Positions 7,957-16,289 of a stretch of 33,826 bases of DNA are shown one piece after another. The stretch lies in NCBI GenBank assembly GCA_021732585.1, contig JAKFUR010000056.1:1-33826 (forward strand), given 5' to 3'. The position numbers were made by a program, and so were the translations under genes. Source of the DNA: Bacteriovoracaceae bacterium. Its GTDB lineage: Bacteria > Bdellovibrionota > Bacteriovoracia > Bacteriovoracales > Bacteriovoracaceae. Below the pieces are notes generated by a model. It was not told where the DNA came from, did no database searches, and saw only the letters and a program-made list of their open reading frames with translations. How positions within the stretch are numbered: the stretch's first letter is position 1; each line of letters starts with the position of its first letter.

Positions 7957-9597
7957 ATGAATATGACAACCACTGAACCGACCGAAACCCCAGAACCTAT
8001 CCCTACTCCTGCTCCTGCCCCCGACGCCACTTGGGCCGACACGGGTCTTGACCCTCGACTTCTCGATTTGATTGAAAAAGCGGGTTACCGCTCGCCCACG
8101 TTGGTACAAAGTCGTGCCATCCCGGCCGCTCTCCAAGGCAAAGATGTTCTCGTATCTTCGGCCACTGGCTCTGGCAAAACTGCCGGGTTTGTTCTGCCAG
8201 CACTGCAACGTTTTATCGGACGCGACGGAACTTTTATCCTCGCCCTTGCTCCAACGCGCGAAATTGCTCAACAAACTGGTGCTGTATTTGAACAATTCGG
8301 TGCCCCCTTGGGCTTCCGTGTCGCAGTTTGTATCGGTGGCGCTAGCATTCCCCTCGAAAAAGAAGCTCTCCAGAAATCACCTCACGTCATCGTCGCCACA
8401 CCTGGTCGCTTGTGCGATCACCTTGAACGCGGCAACGTCTGGCTCTAATTTATCCAGTGCCTCATTCTTGATGAAGCTGACCGCATGCTCGACATGGGTT
8501 TCTCAGATCAATTGAACAAGATCACGGACCAACTTCCGAAAGAACGCCAGGCGATGATGTTCTCGGCGACATTCGCCCCAGAAGTTGAAAGACTCGCGCG
8601 CAAAATCATGAAAGACCCCGTCGAAATCACCATCGACAAAGTTTCATCATCAACTCCTAAGATTGAACAACGCCTTTTGAACGTGCCTGAGTACGCTAAG
8701 ATCGGCGCTCTCATGCGCATCATGCGCCAAGAGCCGGGCACAATCTTTGTTTTCGCTAACTCGAAAGACAAAGTGTCGAACATCTGGCGTGCCCTACATG
8801 CCAAACGCATCTACGACGTGACTTACATCCACTCTGACTGCACCCAAGACCACCGTGAGCAGGCCATCGCCGATTTCAAGTCGGGCAAGTACCGCGTGCT
8901 CATTGCCACAGACGTCGCCGGTCGCGGCATTGACGTGGAAGATGTTGCACACGTGGTGAATTTTGATCTTCCAAAAGAAGCGGAAGACTACGTTCACCGC
9001 ATCGGTCGTACCGGTCGCAAAGGTAAAACAGGTAAATCAACCAGCTTCGCTGCTGAACGCGATGAGCGCTTGCTCGCTGCCATTGAAAAACTTGTCGGTC
9101 CGATTATTGTTGATGAACCAAGAAGAGATGATCGTCCGCGCGACGACCGTCCTCGTGATGATCGCCCACGTCGCGATGATGGCAGAGGCCCTCGTCGAGA
9201 TGACAATCGCGGTCCAAGAAACGATCGCCCAGAAGGCGCCCGTCTTGAAAGCAGCCGTGGTCCTCGTCGTGATGATGGCCGAGGCCCACGTCAGGACAAC
9301 AGAGGCCCGCGTCCTGATAATCGTGGACCCCGTCCGCAAACTCCCAATGCTCCTCACCAAAATGCGGAAGCTCCTCGCGAGCCACGTTTTATGTTGGATC
9401 AACACGGCAATAAGATCTTGGGACCTGATGGAAACCCGATGATCAAACGCAGTCGTAATCGCAACAATCGCAATCGTCGTCCTCGTGAAGACGGTGCTCC
9501 TCGTGAAGCCCAAGCGGCCAGTACACCTTTGAAATCAGTTGAGAGCGCTCCGAAAAAAGGCCTCATCGCAAAAGTGTTGGGCTGGTTTAAAGGTTAA
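7957..9597 (+). pseudogene. DEAD-box RNA helicase interrupted by an in-frame TAA
   Basis: Read through one stop, this is a 546-codon DEAD-box helicase. The first part has the Q-motif region, Walker A ATGSGKT (69-75), PTREIAQQ and TPGRLCDH. TAA at 8446-8448 (codon 164) then interrupts it. The same frame continues directly into CLILDEADRMLDMGF, SATFAPEV, ATDVAGRGIDV and HRIGRTGRKG. A single base change (for example GAA to TAA) would explain it. The first ATG after the stop (8485) lies inside the DEADRM motif, so a restart product would lack motifs I and II. The C-terminus is an Arg/Asp/Pro/Gly-rich low-complexity tail with RDDRPRDDRPR repeats, ending in LGWFKG. A related intact helicase follows. 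Readthrough or a sequencing error are alternatives to true inactivation. Confidence 0.85.
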
Positions 9598-9604
9598 TTT
9601 TCTT

Positions 9605-9633
9605 GTGCTCTGCCCCTAAGACGGGTAGAGTAC
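9605..9633 (+). other. Hairpin after the interrupted helicase gene
   Basis: An 11-base-pair stem with two G-T wobbles (9605-9615 with 9623-9633) and a 7-base loop starts 8 bases after the stop. No T run follows (next bases TTAAAAG), so it is a weak terminator or an RNA-processing or stabilising element. Confidence 0.4.
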
Positions 9634-9643
9634 TTAAAAGCCC

Positions 9644-9699
9644 CTCAGGTAAGGCGAGATAGCGTCAATTCAATTTTGGCGACTATACCTGAGACGCTA
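9644..9699 (+). promoter_or_regulatory. Interleaved inverted repeats in the leader of the second helicase gene
   Basis: CTCAGGTA (9644-9651) pairs with TACCTGAG (9686-9693). TAGCGTC (9660-9666), inside that loop, pairs with GACGCTA (9693-9699) just outside it. This is the arrangement of an H-type pseudoknot, or of two alternative hairpins that share one base. It lies about 60 bases upstream of the helicase start, so it could be a leader RNA structure. Its role is inference. Confidence 0.4.
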
Positions 9700-9760
9700 C
9701 GGACACAATGTCCATCGTTTCAACTTTCTTGCCACATATTGTTTCCCTCGAAGGAGTCCC

Positions 9761-11524
9761 ATGGACGCTCTGACCTCGTTTGATTCTCTTGAATTGCCTA
9801 TTCCCATCAAGAAGGCCCTCGCTCACTCCAACATTTCTGTCCCCACTGAAATTCAGGCCCAGGCGATCCCTCACGCAATGCTTGGCAAAGATATTATCGG
9901 CCTCGCGCAAACCGGCACTGGTAAAACCCTCGCCTTCTGCCTTCCGCTCGTCACTCTTATGGATCGCGATGGCGACAACAACGACTGCGCACTGATCCTC
10001 GCTCCGACTCGCGAAATCGCCATTCAAGTCACAGAAGTGCTTAAACATCTCACTTCAAAAATGACCGGCCGCTGGCATCCCGTACTCGTCATCGGCGGCG
10101 TGGGCATGCAGCCACAAATTGATGGCCTAAAAAAACATCCGCGTTTCATCGTGGCGACTCCGGGTCGCTTGGTTGATCACATGCGCGAACGTCATGCGCA
10201 ACTTGATAACGTTAAATTCCTCGTGCTCGATGAAGCTGACCGCATGCTCGACATGGGCTTTGCTCCTCAATTGAACGAAGTCCTGCGCGGCCTTCCGCGT
10301 GAACGCCAAACCATGCTCTTCTCAGCGACGTTCCCGAACGAGATCGCTGACATCAGCAAAAAATACTTGAAAGATCCGGTTCGTGTAGAAGTTGGCCCAG
10401 GCCACTCAACGCCGATCGACACCATCAAGCAAGAAACCCGTGAGATGCAGGAAGAAGACAAGTTCGGTGTGCTCATGGAATTGATCAACGGCTGCGAAGG
10501 CACCATGATTGTTTTCACACGCACCAAGTACCGCACAGAAAAACTCGCGCGCCAGCTCGATAAAAACGGCATCTCGGCCGGTCGCTTGCACGGAGATCGT
10601 TCACAGTCTCAACGTCAGACAACACTCAAAGCTTTCAAAGACGGCGAGATTCGCATCTTGGTAGCGACCGACATCGCCGCTCGCGGTATTGATGTCCCGG
10701 AAGTTGGCCATGTCATTAATTACGACATCCCGCACGTACCAGAAGAATACATCCACCGCATCGGTCGTACCGGTCGCGCGGGTGCTTCAGGTCACGCCAT
10801 CGCTTTCCTCACGCCCGAAGTTCGTGAAGAGTGGCGTGCGATCTTGAAGTTGATCGATCCTGAGCTCTATAAAAATACGCCAAAAGTCGCGAACGCTGTT
10901 CGCCCGGAAAAACCAGGTCAGCGTCGCCAAGATGGCGGCCGTGATCAAGGACACAACCCACGCATTGATAGAAATGCTGCTCGCCAAGAGCGCAACGCTG
11001 GTCAAGGCGGCGGAGATCGTGGACCTCGCCGTGATGATCGCGGTCCACGTCGCGACGACAGAGGTCCACGCCGTGACGACAATCGCGGCCCACGTCCTGA
11101 ACGCACGGACGCTCAACCTCAACAAATGCAAGCCCAAGGCAACGAAGCCTACGGTGATGAAGATTCATCAGGAAATATGGCGCAGCCATCTTTAGAAGAA
11201 CAAATGTCACGCATTGATCGCGCCCAAAAGCGTGAACGCTTCGCGGGTAATCGCGGTGGACAAGGCGGCCCTCGTGGCGGCGGTCCGAATCGCGGCGGCC
11301 CTAACCGTGATCGCGGTCAAGGCGGCGGCGGGCGTGGACCTAACAGAGGCGGGCCGGATCGCGGCCCTCGTCGTGACGATAATCGCGGCCAACGTCCTCA
11401 ATCGGCCCCACAGTCCTCTCAGCCTCGTGACGACGCTGACGACAATGCAGGCAATCGTGCGGGTGCGGGCGGTGAGGATAAAAAAAAGACCGGATTTGAT
11501 TTGATGGGTTGGTTTAAGAAATAG
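9761..11524 (+). CDS. DEAD-box ATP-dependent RNA helicase, RhlE-like
   Basis: This 587-residue RNA helicase has all core motifs intact: Q-motif region PTEIQAQAIP, Walker A AQTGTGKT (49-56), PTREIAIQ, TPGRLVDH, DEAD (157-160), SATFP (188-192), ATDIAARGIDV and HRIGRTGRAG. Such enzymes unwind short RNA duplexes during ribosome assembly or RNA decay. From about residue 385 the protein is low-complexity, rich in Arg, Gly, Asp, Pro and Gln. It has RGPRRDD-type repeats and RGG-like GGRGPNRGG runs, expected to bind RNA and perhaps promote condensation. It ends in DLMGWFKK, like the LGWFKG end of the upstream paralogue. AAGGAG lies 6 bases before ATG 9761. A terminator follows. Confidence 0.93.
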   Translation: MDALTSFDSLELPIPIKKALAHSNISVPTEIQAQAIPHAMLGKDIIGLAQTGTGKTLAFCLPLVTLMDRDGDNNDCALILAPTREIAIQVTEVLKHLTSKMTGRWHPVLVIGGVGMQPQIDGLKKHPRFIVATPGRLVDHMRERHAQLDNVKFLVLDEADRMLDMGFAPQLNEVLRGLPRERQTMLFSATFPNEIADISKKYLKDPVRVEVGPGHSTPIDTIKQETREMQEEDKFGVLMELINGCEGTMIVFTRTKYRTEKLARQLDKNGISAGRLHGDRSQSQRQTTLKAFKDGEIRILVATDIAARGIDVPEVGHVINYDIPHVPEEYIHRIGRTGRAGASGHAIAFLTPEVREEWRAILKLIDPELYKNTPKVANAVRPEKPGQRRQDGGRDQGHNPRIDRNAARQERNAGQGGGDRGPRRDDRGPRRDDRGPRRDDNRGPRPERTDAQPQQMQAQGNEAYGDEDSSGNMAQPSLEEQMSRIDRAQKRERFAGNRGGQGGPRGGGPNRGGPNRDRGQGGGGRGPNRGGPDRGPRRDDNRGQRPQSAPQSSQPRDDADDNAGNRAGAGGEDKKKTGFDLMGWFKK

Positions 11525-11534
11525 TTAACTCTTG

Positions 11535-11563
11535 AAGGGCCCCATCGGGGCCCTTTCCTATTA
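11535..11563 (+). terminator. Rho-independent terminator after the second helicase gene
   Basis: A 9-base-pair stem (11535-11543 with 11547-11555, arm AAGGGCCCC) has a 3-base loop and a short T/C tail, and begins 11 bases past the stop. Confidence 0.75.
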
Positions 11564-11667
11564 TGCTGCTGCAAAGCGTCTTACAACTTAGTTTTCAGTC
11601 CAGATAAATCCGTTTATTCTTTGATTTCATTCAATTTATCTTCCCCTTTTTCAAGGAGATCCGGCCG

Positions 11668-12369
11668 ATGGATATCGCAATGTTTACGCACGAAGGGCTC
11701 GTTATGCTGCTTCGTTGGATTCACTTCTTCGCGGGCGTCGCGTGGATTGGTCACCTGTACTACTTCAACTTCGTACAAGGCGCTTTCTTCGCTGAGATCG
11801 AAGCTCCTGTGAAGAACGTCGCTTTCTCAAAGCTCGTTCCTAAAGCTCTTTGGTGGTTCCGTTGGGGCGCCATGGGCACCTTCCTTTCTGGTCTCGCTAT
11901 GCTCGCCATCGCGGGTGCTGATTTGAAAGGTGATTTCTTCCTGACTCCTTACGGTCTCTACATCTGGCCAGGTGCCTTGATGGGAACCATCATGTTCTTG
12001 AACGTGTGGTTGATCATTTGGCCTAACCAGAAAATCTTGATCGCTAACGCCAACACTGTTATCGGCGGCGGTGCTGCTAACCCAGCGGCTCCAGCAGCAG
12101 CGGCGAAAGCGTTACTTGCCTCACGTACCAATGTGTTGTTCTCATTCTCACTCTTGTTCTTCATGGGGGCTTCACGCCACCTGGGTTTGGGCATGGGCGA
12201 AGCAATGAATCCATATCCAGCGATCGCCACTCTCAGTGCGATCATTCTCGCACTTGAAGCGAACGCGATCTTCGGCAAGCTGGGTCCTATCGCCACAGTT
12301 AAAGGTGTGATTCACTTCGGTCTTTTGTTGATGGTTGTTATGTACGGTCTCTTGGAGGCTTTGGTCTAA
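11668..12369 (+). CDS. PuuD-like (urate oxidase N-terminal domain) membrane protein
   Basis: This 233-residue integral membrane protein has about five to six hydrophobic helices. The segments LRWIHFFAGVAWIGHLYYFNF, WWFRWGAMGTFLSGLAML, IWPGALMGTIMFLNVWLIIWPNQK and FMGASRHLG match the Urate_ox_N domain of PuuD. In the founding family that domain is fused to a C-terminal cytochrome c and oxidises urate. Here the cytochrome is a separate gene starting one base after this stop, so the two products probably form one electron-transfer unit. No other urate-pathway gene is nearby, so the substrate is uncertain. AAGGAG lies 9 bases before ATG 11668. Confidence 0.82.
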   Translation: MDIAMFTHEGLVMLLRWIHFFAGVAWIGHLYYFNFVQGAFFAEIEAPVKNVAFSKLVPKALWWFRWGAMGTFLSGLAMLAIAGADLKGDFFLTPYGLYIWPGALMGTIMFLNVWLIIWPNQKILIANANTVIGGGAANPAAPAAAAKALLASRTNVLFSFSLLFFMGASRHLGLGMGEAMNPYPAIATLSAIILALEANAIFGKLGPIATVKGVIHFGLLLMVVMYGLLEALV

Positions 12370-12370
12370 A

Positions 12371-12841
12371 ATGAAAAAGATTTTTCTTGGGGGCCTCTTG
12401 GCCCCCCTGCTTATCTCTTGCAGTGCTGAACAAAAAGTCGATTACAGTACTCGGACCATGAGTCCAGTGCCGGCGCCGACCACCGTTGAAGCGCGTGAAG
12501 CGGCTCAGGCCAATGCTGGCGGAGTCAAAAAAGAAGCGGCGGTGTTTGTCGCAGAAGCCGCTCCAGAATCAAGCCCTGCTCTCGTGGCGCAAGGCCGGAT
12601 TCTCTACGAATCAAACTGCATCTCATGCCATAACAAGAATCCGTTGGAGAAAGGGTCGATTGGGCCCGCTCAGGCGAACACTCCTTGGGAAGTGGTTAAG
12701 GTTAAAATCGTGACTGGCCGTTATCCAGAGGCCTTGCCTCCAGGTTACGTTCCGGCCCGTACCACCAAGGCCATGCGTGCGTTTCCAAAGCTTGAGAAAG
12801 ACCTGCCGGCCTTATGGGCCTACATTCAAAGTTTTAAGTAA
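12371..12841 (+). CDS. Lipoprotein c-type cytochrome
   Basis: This 156-residue lipoprotein has a signal peptide with lipobox LLISC (Cys17), then an Ala/Glu-rich linker of about 50 residues, then a single cytochrome c domain. Heme attachment is CISCH (Cys83, Cys86, His87). TKAMRAFP probably supplies the distal Met, and LWAYIQSF is the usual C-terminal helix. It should be tethered to a membrane face in the periplasm. Translation is probably coupled to the PuuD-like gene: its ATG follows that stop by one base, with GGAGG further upstream inside the previous coding region. It is the likely electron acceptor for that protein. Confidence 0.88.
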   Translation: MKKIFLGGLLAPLLISCSAEQKVDYSTRTMSPVPAPTTVEAREAAQANAGGVKKEAAVFVAEAAPESSPALVAQGRILYESNCISCHNKNPLEKGSIGPAQANTPWEVVKVKIVTGRYPEALPPGYVPARTTKAMRAFPKLEKDLPALWAYIQSFK

Positions 12842-12856
12842 GTTTTACTCGTTTCG

Positions 12857-12878
12857 GCCCCATTCTCCTGGATGGGGC
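12857..12878 (+). other. Hairpin between the cytochrome and phospholipase genes
   Basis: A 7-base-pair GCCCCAT/ATGGGGC stem (12857-12863 with 12872-12878) with an 8-base loop lies just past the cytochrome stop. No T run follows, so it is at most a weak terminator; the phospholipase gene starts 12 bases later. Confidence 0.35.
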
Positions 12879-12890
12879 TAAACTTCCCTC

Positions 12891-14708
12891 ATGAAATTTT
12901 GTGCCCTCTTTTTAGCTTTATTTGCGACCTCTTCGCACGCGGGACTCTTTCCGCCTGAACGTGGTAACTACAAATACAAAGTCGAAGACATCACCCAACG
13001 TTATGAAGAACGCGGTCTCAAGTATCTCATTTTTAATCCAGCACGCGCGCTCCCTGATGCTCGCTACAAGATAAACAAGCGTGGTGAATTCCAAATCAAA
13101 GACTGGTTCCAGCAAGATTGGTTTGAGATGCAAGATACGTTCGCTGTGGATGTGGCGGCCTACAACACCCACTACAACGCCGAGACCTTTAACGAAGCCA
13201 AACGCCAGGCCTTTAGCGAACTCACATTTAGCAAGCGTCGCTTTCTTCATCGAAAAGTTATTCCCACGCCAAGAGAATGGGGTGGACTGAATCATCCTCC
13301 TATTAAAGAACTGACTCTTCCCTTGGAACAATACTCTGCCGCCCACTCACCGCTGGTAGCGACGACCTCGCCGTATTTTGATCCGGCCCTTCACCGCGAC
13401 ATTGATGAAGTGTCTAAGTCAGAACTCTCCTTTGGGAACACCATCACACTCCTCGAAGACAAAGGTGCCTTCGAAGCGAAAAAAGATTTGATCCGAGCTG
13501 CAAAAGAAACCATCCTCATGGGCTCACTGGTTTTTGTCTGTGACAAGGGTACTCAAGAGATCGTGGATCTGCTTATTGAACGCCATAAGGCCGGTGTGGA
13601 TGTGCGTGTACTCGTCGATGCTACCATCAGTAAGTTCCTCAATCATCGTCAGTGTACGCGCCAGTTGCGCAATGCTGGCGTAGAAGTCATCGAAGGAGAT
13701 GATTTCTGGAAGTACGGCCGAGCGATTTATCACACCAAGAGCCTTATCGTGGATTTCAAAGCGGCCATCAGTGGCGGTCACAATATGATCGACGCCGACA
13801 ATCTTTCGCGTGGGACAGATTTTCAAAACCGTGATGTCGATATTCTCACCCAAGGCCCCTTGGTCACAGACATCGCCATGGCTTTTATTAAGGATTGGAC
13901 TTACTTCCAGCAAAAACGCATCCGCAAGAATGTGACTGACGTAAATGGCTATCAAGAAAAAATGCTCAAGCGCCAAGAACTCGAACGCGAGCAGGGACAG
14001 CGCGGAGCTGACCATTACCCTCGTGTGCTGGGTGATGAGAATGCGCGCATGCAGGGTGTTTGCCGCTATATTCGCCAGTCTCCAGCAGAGGATCGTCAGA
14101 TCATCGGCAAGGCCTATTTAAAAATGCTCGATGGCGTACAAAATTACTTAGCGATCACCAATCCCGTGACGTCCGACTCGAAAGTCACACGCCTCAATCG
14201 TCCGCTCTTGCCCATCATCGAGTGGAAAGATCGTTTCGGCATGTACAACAAACTATTTGATAAACTCCAAGCGATCGCCAAGCGCGGCACACGCATCGAC
14301 TACATTACCACCAACATCGATATGGCGGGTAACGAGAACGTAGCGATGCTCAATGAAGAAATTCGCGAACTCACCGCAGAAGGTCGTGAGGCCAAGGCGA
14401 CCCTCGCCCTCTTCCAAATTCATGTGTGGAATCGCTTCTACGGCAAACCTCACTACAAAAATTTACTGAAAGACTGGGTGAAGTATCCCAACATGCACAT
14501 CTGGACTCATATCAGTTTCATGCACTCGAAGGTCTTCCACTTCGATCGGATCGCGGCGTCTATTGGCTCGTACAACTTCCAACACAACGCCACTGACCAT
14601 TCTTACGAAGGCACCACCATCTGCCAGGACACATCCCTTAATCAGCAGCTAGACCGCGTGCTGGTACAGGACATGGCCAACTCAATTCCGCTTATTTTTA
14701 AGAAGTAA
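12891..14708 (+). CDS. Exported phospholipase D/cardiolipin synthase-like protein
   Basis: The 605-residue protein has a signal peptide (about residues 1-17, SSHA/GL) and two PLD catalytic (HKD) motifs. The first is HTKSLIVD followed by GGHN (His281), where the usual GS is GG. The second is HSKVFHFD followed by GSYN (His545). PLD enzymes hydrolyse or transfer phosphodiesters, and two motifs make one active site. The signal peptide points to a periplasmic or secreted lipase or nuclease rather than a membrane-embedded cardiolipin synthase. There is no clear Shine-Dalgarno before ATG 12891, and the gene follows the cytochrome gene closely. Its 3' end overlaps the convergent GIY-YIG gene by 27 bases. 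Confidence 0.88.
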   Translation: MKFCALFLALFATSSHAGLFPPERGNYKYKVEDITQRYEERGLKYLIFNPARALPDARYKINKRGEFQIKDWFQQDWFEMQDTFAVDVAAYNTHYNAETFNEAKRQAFSELTFSKRRFLHRKVIPTPREWGGLNHPPIKELTLPLEQYSAAHSPLVATTSPYFDPALHRDIDEVSKSELSFGNTITLLEDKGAFEAKKDLIRAAKETILMGSLVFVCDKGTQEIVDLLIERHKAGVDVRVLVDATISKFLNHRQCTRQLRNAGVEVIEGDDFWKYGRAIYHTKSLIVDFKAAISGGHNMIDADNLSRGTDFQNRDVDILTQGPLVTDIAMAFIKDWTYFQQKRIRKNVTDVNGYQEKMLKRQELEREQGQRGADHYPRVLGDENARMQGVCRYIRQSPAEDRQIIGKAYLKMLDGVQNYLAITNPVTSDSKVTRLNRPLLPIIEWKDRFGMYNKLFDKLQAIAKRGTRIDYITTNIDMAGNENVAMLNEEIRELTAEGREAKATLALFQIHVWNRFYGKPHYKNLLKDWVKYPNMHIWTHISFMHSKVFHFDRIAASIGSYNFQHNATDHSYEGTTICQDTSLNQQLDRVLVQDMANSIPLIFKK

Positions 14709-14966
14709 CAGCTTCTGGGCCCTAGTTAGGGACTTCACATGGGCCTCAAACTTGGAGGCCTCAGAGCGATTTTTGAACTTCTTCTTGAAGCGAATCTCAA
14801 CTGGCGCCCCGGAATGGAAGTACTTCGCGCCGCCCTTAATTTCACCCGCATGCTGGCGAAAACGTCGCTCCAGGTCCGTCGTTATCCCGGTGTAGAGTGC
14901 CCCCTTCTCGGTCTCGATAATATAGGCCCACCAAGGTTTAACCGGTGACTTTCCGACTTTTTCCAT
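14682..14966 (-). CDS. Small GIY-YIG nuclease-fold protein (YhbQ/UPF0213-like)
   Basis: This 94-residue protein is almost entirely a stand-alone GIY-YIG domain: WWAYIIETEKGALYTGITTDLERRFRQH, then FKNRSEASKFEAHVKSLTRAQK, where the Glu before AHVK is the expected metal ligand. This size and pattern fit the YhbQ/UPF0213 group, implicated in DNA repair or nucleic-acid processing. Its last 27 bases overlap the end of the phospholipase gene on the other strand, and its start faces mscL. The start lacks a clear ribosome site, so a slightly different start is possible. Confidence 0.87.
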   Translation of the reverse strand: MEKVGKSPVKPWWAYIIETEKGALYTGITTDLERRFRQHAGEIKGGAKYFHSGAPVEIRFKKKFKNRSEASKFEAHVKSLTRAQKLLLLKNKRN

Positions 14967-15002
14967 AAGATAATATTGGCAAAATTTTAATAAGGAGTCT
15001 TC

Positions 15003-15401
15003 ATGAGCTTGATGTCTGAATTCAAAAGTTTCGCTATGCGTGGCAACGTGGTTGACCTCGCGGTCGGCGTGGTTATTGGCGCAGCTTTTGGTAAAATCGT
15101 TTCTTCACTCGTGGCCAACATCGTCACTCCAGTGATTGGTGTCATGGTGGGCGGTGTGAAGTTTGATCACCTCAAAATTATGCTCAAGGAATCAACAGAC
15201 CCTGCGATTGCCTCGGTTACCATCGACTACGGTATTTTCTTGCAGTCAGTGTTTGATTTCGTCATCGTGGCTTTCGCTATCTTCGCTGTTGTTAAGGCCA
15301 TGAACTCGATGAAGAAGAAAGAAGAAGCGTCACCGACGCCAGCCGCGACTCCGGCCGACGTCATGTTGCTTACTGAGATTCGTGATCTTCTCAAAAAATA
15401 G
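15003..15401 (+). CDS. mscL: Large-conductance mechanosensitive channel MscL
   Basis: The 132-residue protein (E. coli 136) has the MscL layout. It has an N-terminal amphipathic helix, a first membrane helix with the gate ([22 protein letters not shown]), a periplasmic loop, a second membrane helix ([18 protein letters not shown]) and a cytoplasmic bundle ending EIRDLLKK. It releases solutes from the cytoplasm on osmotic downshock. AAGGAG lies 6 bases before ATG 15003. It is convergent with the pirin gene, with only 6 bases between the stops and no terminator visible there. Confidence 0.97.
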   Translation: MSLMSEFKSFAMRGNVVDLAVGVVIGAAFGKIVSSLVANIVTPVIGVMVGGVKFDHLKIMLKESTDPAIASVTIDYGIFLQSVFDFVIVAFAIFAVVKAMNSMKKKEEASPTPAATPADVMLLTEIRDLLKK

Positions 15402-15407
15402 TTCTTT

Positions 15408-16289
15408 CTAGTTCTCGGGGAGCGGGATGAAATCCTGCTCCTTCGGAACCTTGCCAAACTTCTGCTCGCGCTGATCTCTCCACTCTACTTTCGCCTGCTC
15501 AATCCGCTCTTTGCTCGAAGAAACAAAATTCCACCAAATATGGCGTGGCTCTGGCAGTGGCTCACCACCGAAGATCAATACCCTTGAATCAATTCCTGCT
15601 TTGAATTGAACTGCTGAGCCCGCTGCGAAAACGATCAACACCCCTTCACCGTGATTCACGCCTTCAATCTGCACTTCACCTTTCGCGACGTACAACGCCG
15701 CCTCGTGAGTGGCCGGCATCGGGAACTCACCTACATGACCTTGCTTGAGTGAAGCCTCAAAATAAAACAGCGGTGAGTAAGTTGCCACCGGTGAACGAAC
15801 ACCTTGGTACTCGCCCGCGATCACGCGCCAATCCACGCCCCCTTGCTTGTACATCGGAAGTTCATGGGCATCGTAATGCACAAAACTTGGTGCGACTTCT
15901 TCATGGGACTTCGGAAGCGCAATCCACAACTGAATGCCTTCAACGGTCATATTGTTTTGACCGTGCTCGGGAGTTGAGCGCTCGGAGTGTGAAATGCCAC
16001 GCCCGGCGGTCATCCAGTTCACTTCGCCGGCCAAGATCTTCAACTCGTTCCCAAGAGAATCACGGTGGAGAATCTCCCCACTGAAAAGATACGTAAGAGT
16101 TGAGAGACCAATGTGCGGATGCGAGCGCACCAACATTTCAAAGGTTGAAGAAATTTTCACTGGCCCCATGTGGTCCCAGAAAATAAACGGGCCCACCATG
16201 CGCTTATGCACAAAGGGCAGAGCGCGACGGACCATCATGCCGTCACCCAGATCTCGCTCGCGCGGAGGAATGACAAGACTTACGCTCAT
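15408..16289 (-). CDS. Pirin-family bicupin protein
   Basis: From ATG 16289 the protein has 293 residues and the two cupin barrels of pirins. Metal ligands are conserved: His57 and His59 in SHPHIGL, and His101 and Glu103 in ISHSE, nearly the positions of human pirin. Bacterial pirins include quercetin dioxygenases and redox regulators; the role here is not shown. I chose the internal ATG because GGAGG sits 6 bases upstream and its start overlaps the OsmC stop as ATGA (16286-16289), a coupled arrangement. A longer frame to 16343 exists but would read into the OsmC gene. Confidence 0.93.
   Translation of the reverse strand: MSVSLVIPPRERDLGDGMMVRRALPFVHKRMVGPFIFWDHMGPVKISSTFEMLVRSHPHIGLSTLTYLFSGEILHRDSLGNELKILAGEVNWMTAGRGISHSERSTPEHGQNNMTVEGIQLWIALPKSHEEVAPSFVHYDAHELPMYKQGGVDWRVIAGEYQGVRSPVATYSPLFYFEASLKQGHVGEFPMPATHEAALYVAKGEVQIEGVNHGEGVLIVFAAGSAVQFKAGIDSRVLIFGGEPLPEPRHIWWNFVSSSKERIEQAKVEWRDQREQKFGKVPKEQDFIPLPEN

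Noticed and set aside
9115-9340. Short tandem DNA repeats, considered as a CRISPR or minisatellite
   Set aside because: They are imperfect, codon-phased and encode the RDD/RGP tail of the helicase; there are no spacers.
10787-11401. Long minus-strand frames across the helicase tail
   Set aside because: They arise because the GC-rich repeat coding of the Arg/Gly tail has few stops on the other strand; the translations are low-complexity.
14716-14733. CCCTA-TAGGG mini hairpin after the phospholipase gene
   Set aside because: The stem is short with a 2-base loop, and it lies inside the GIY-YIG coding region.
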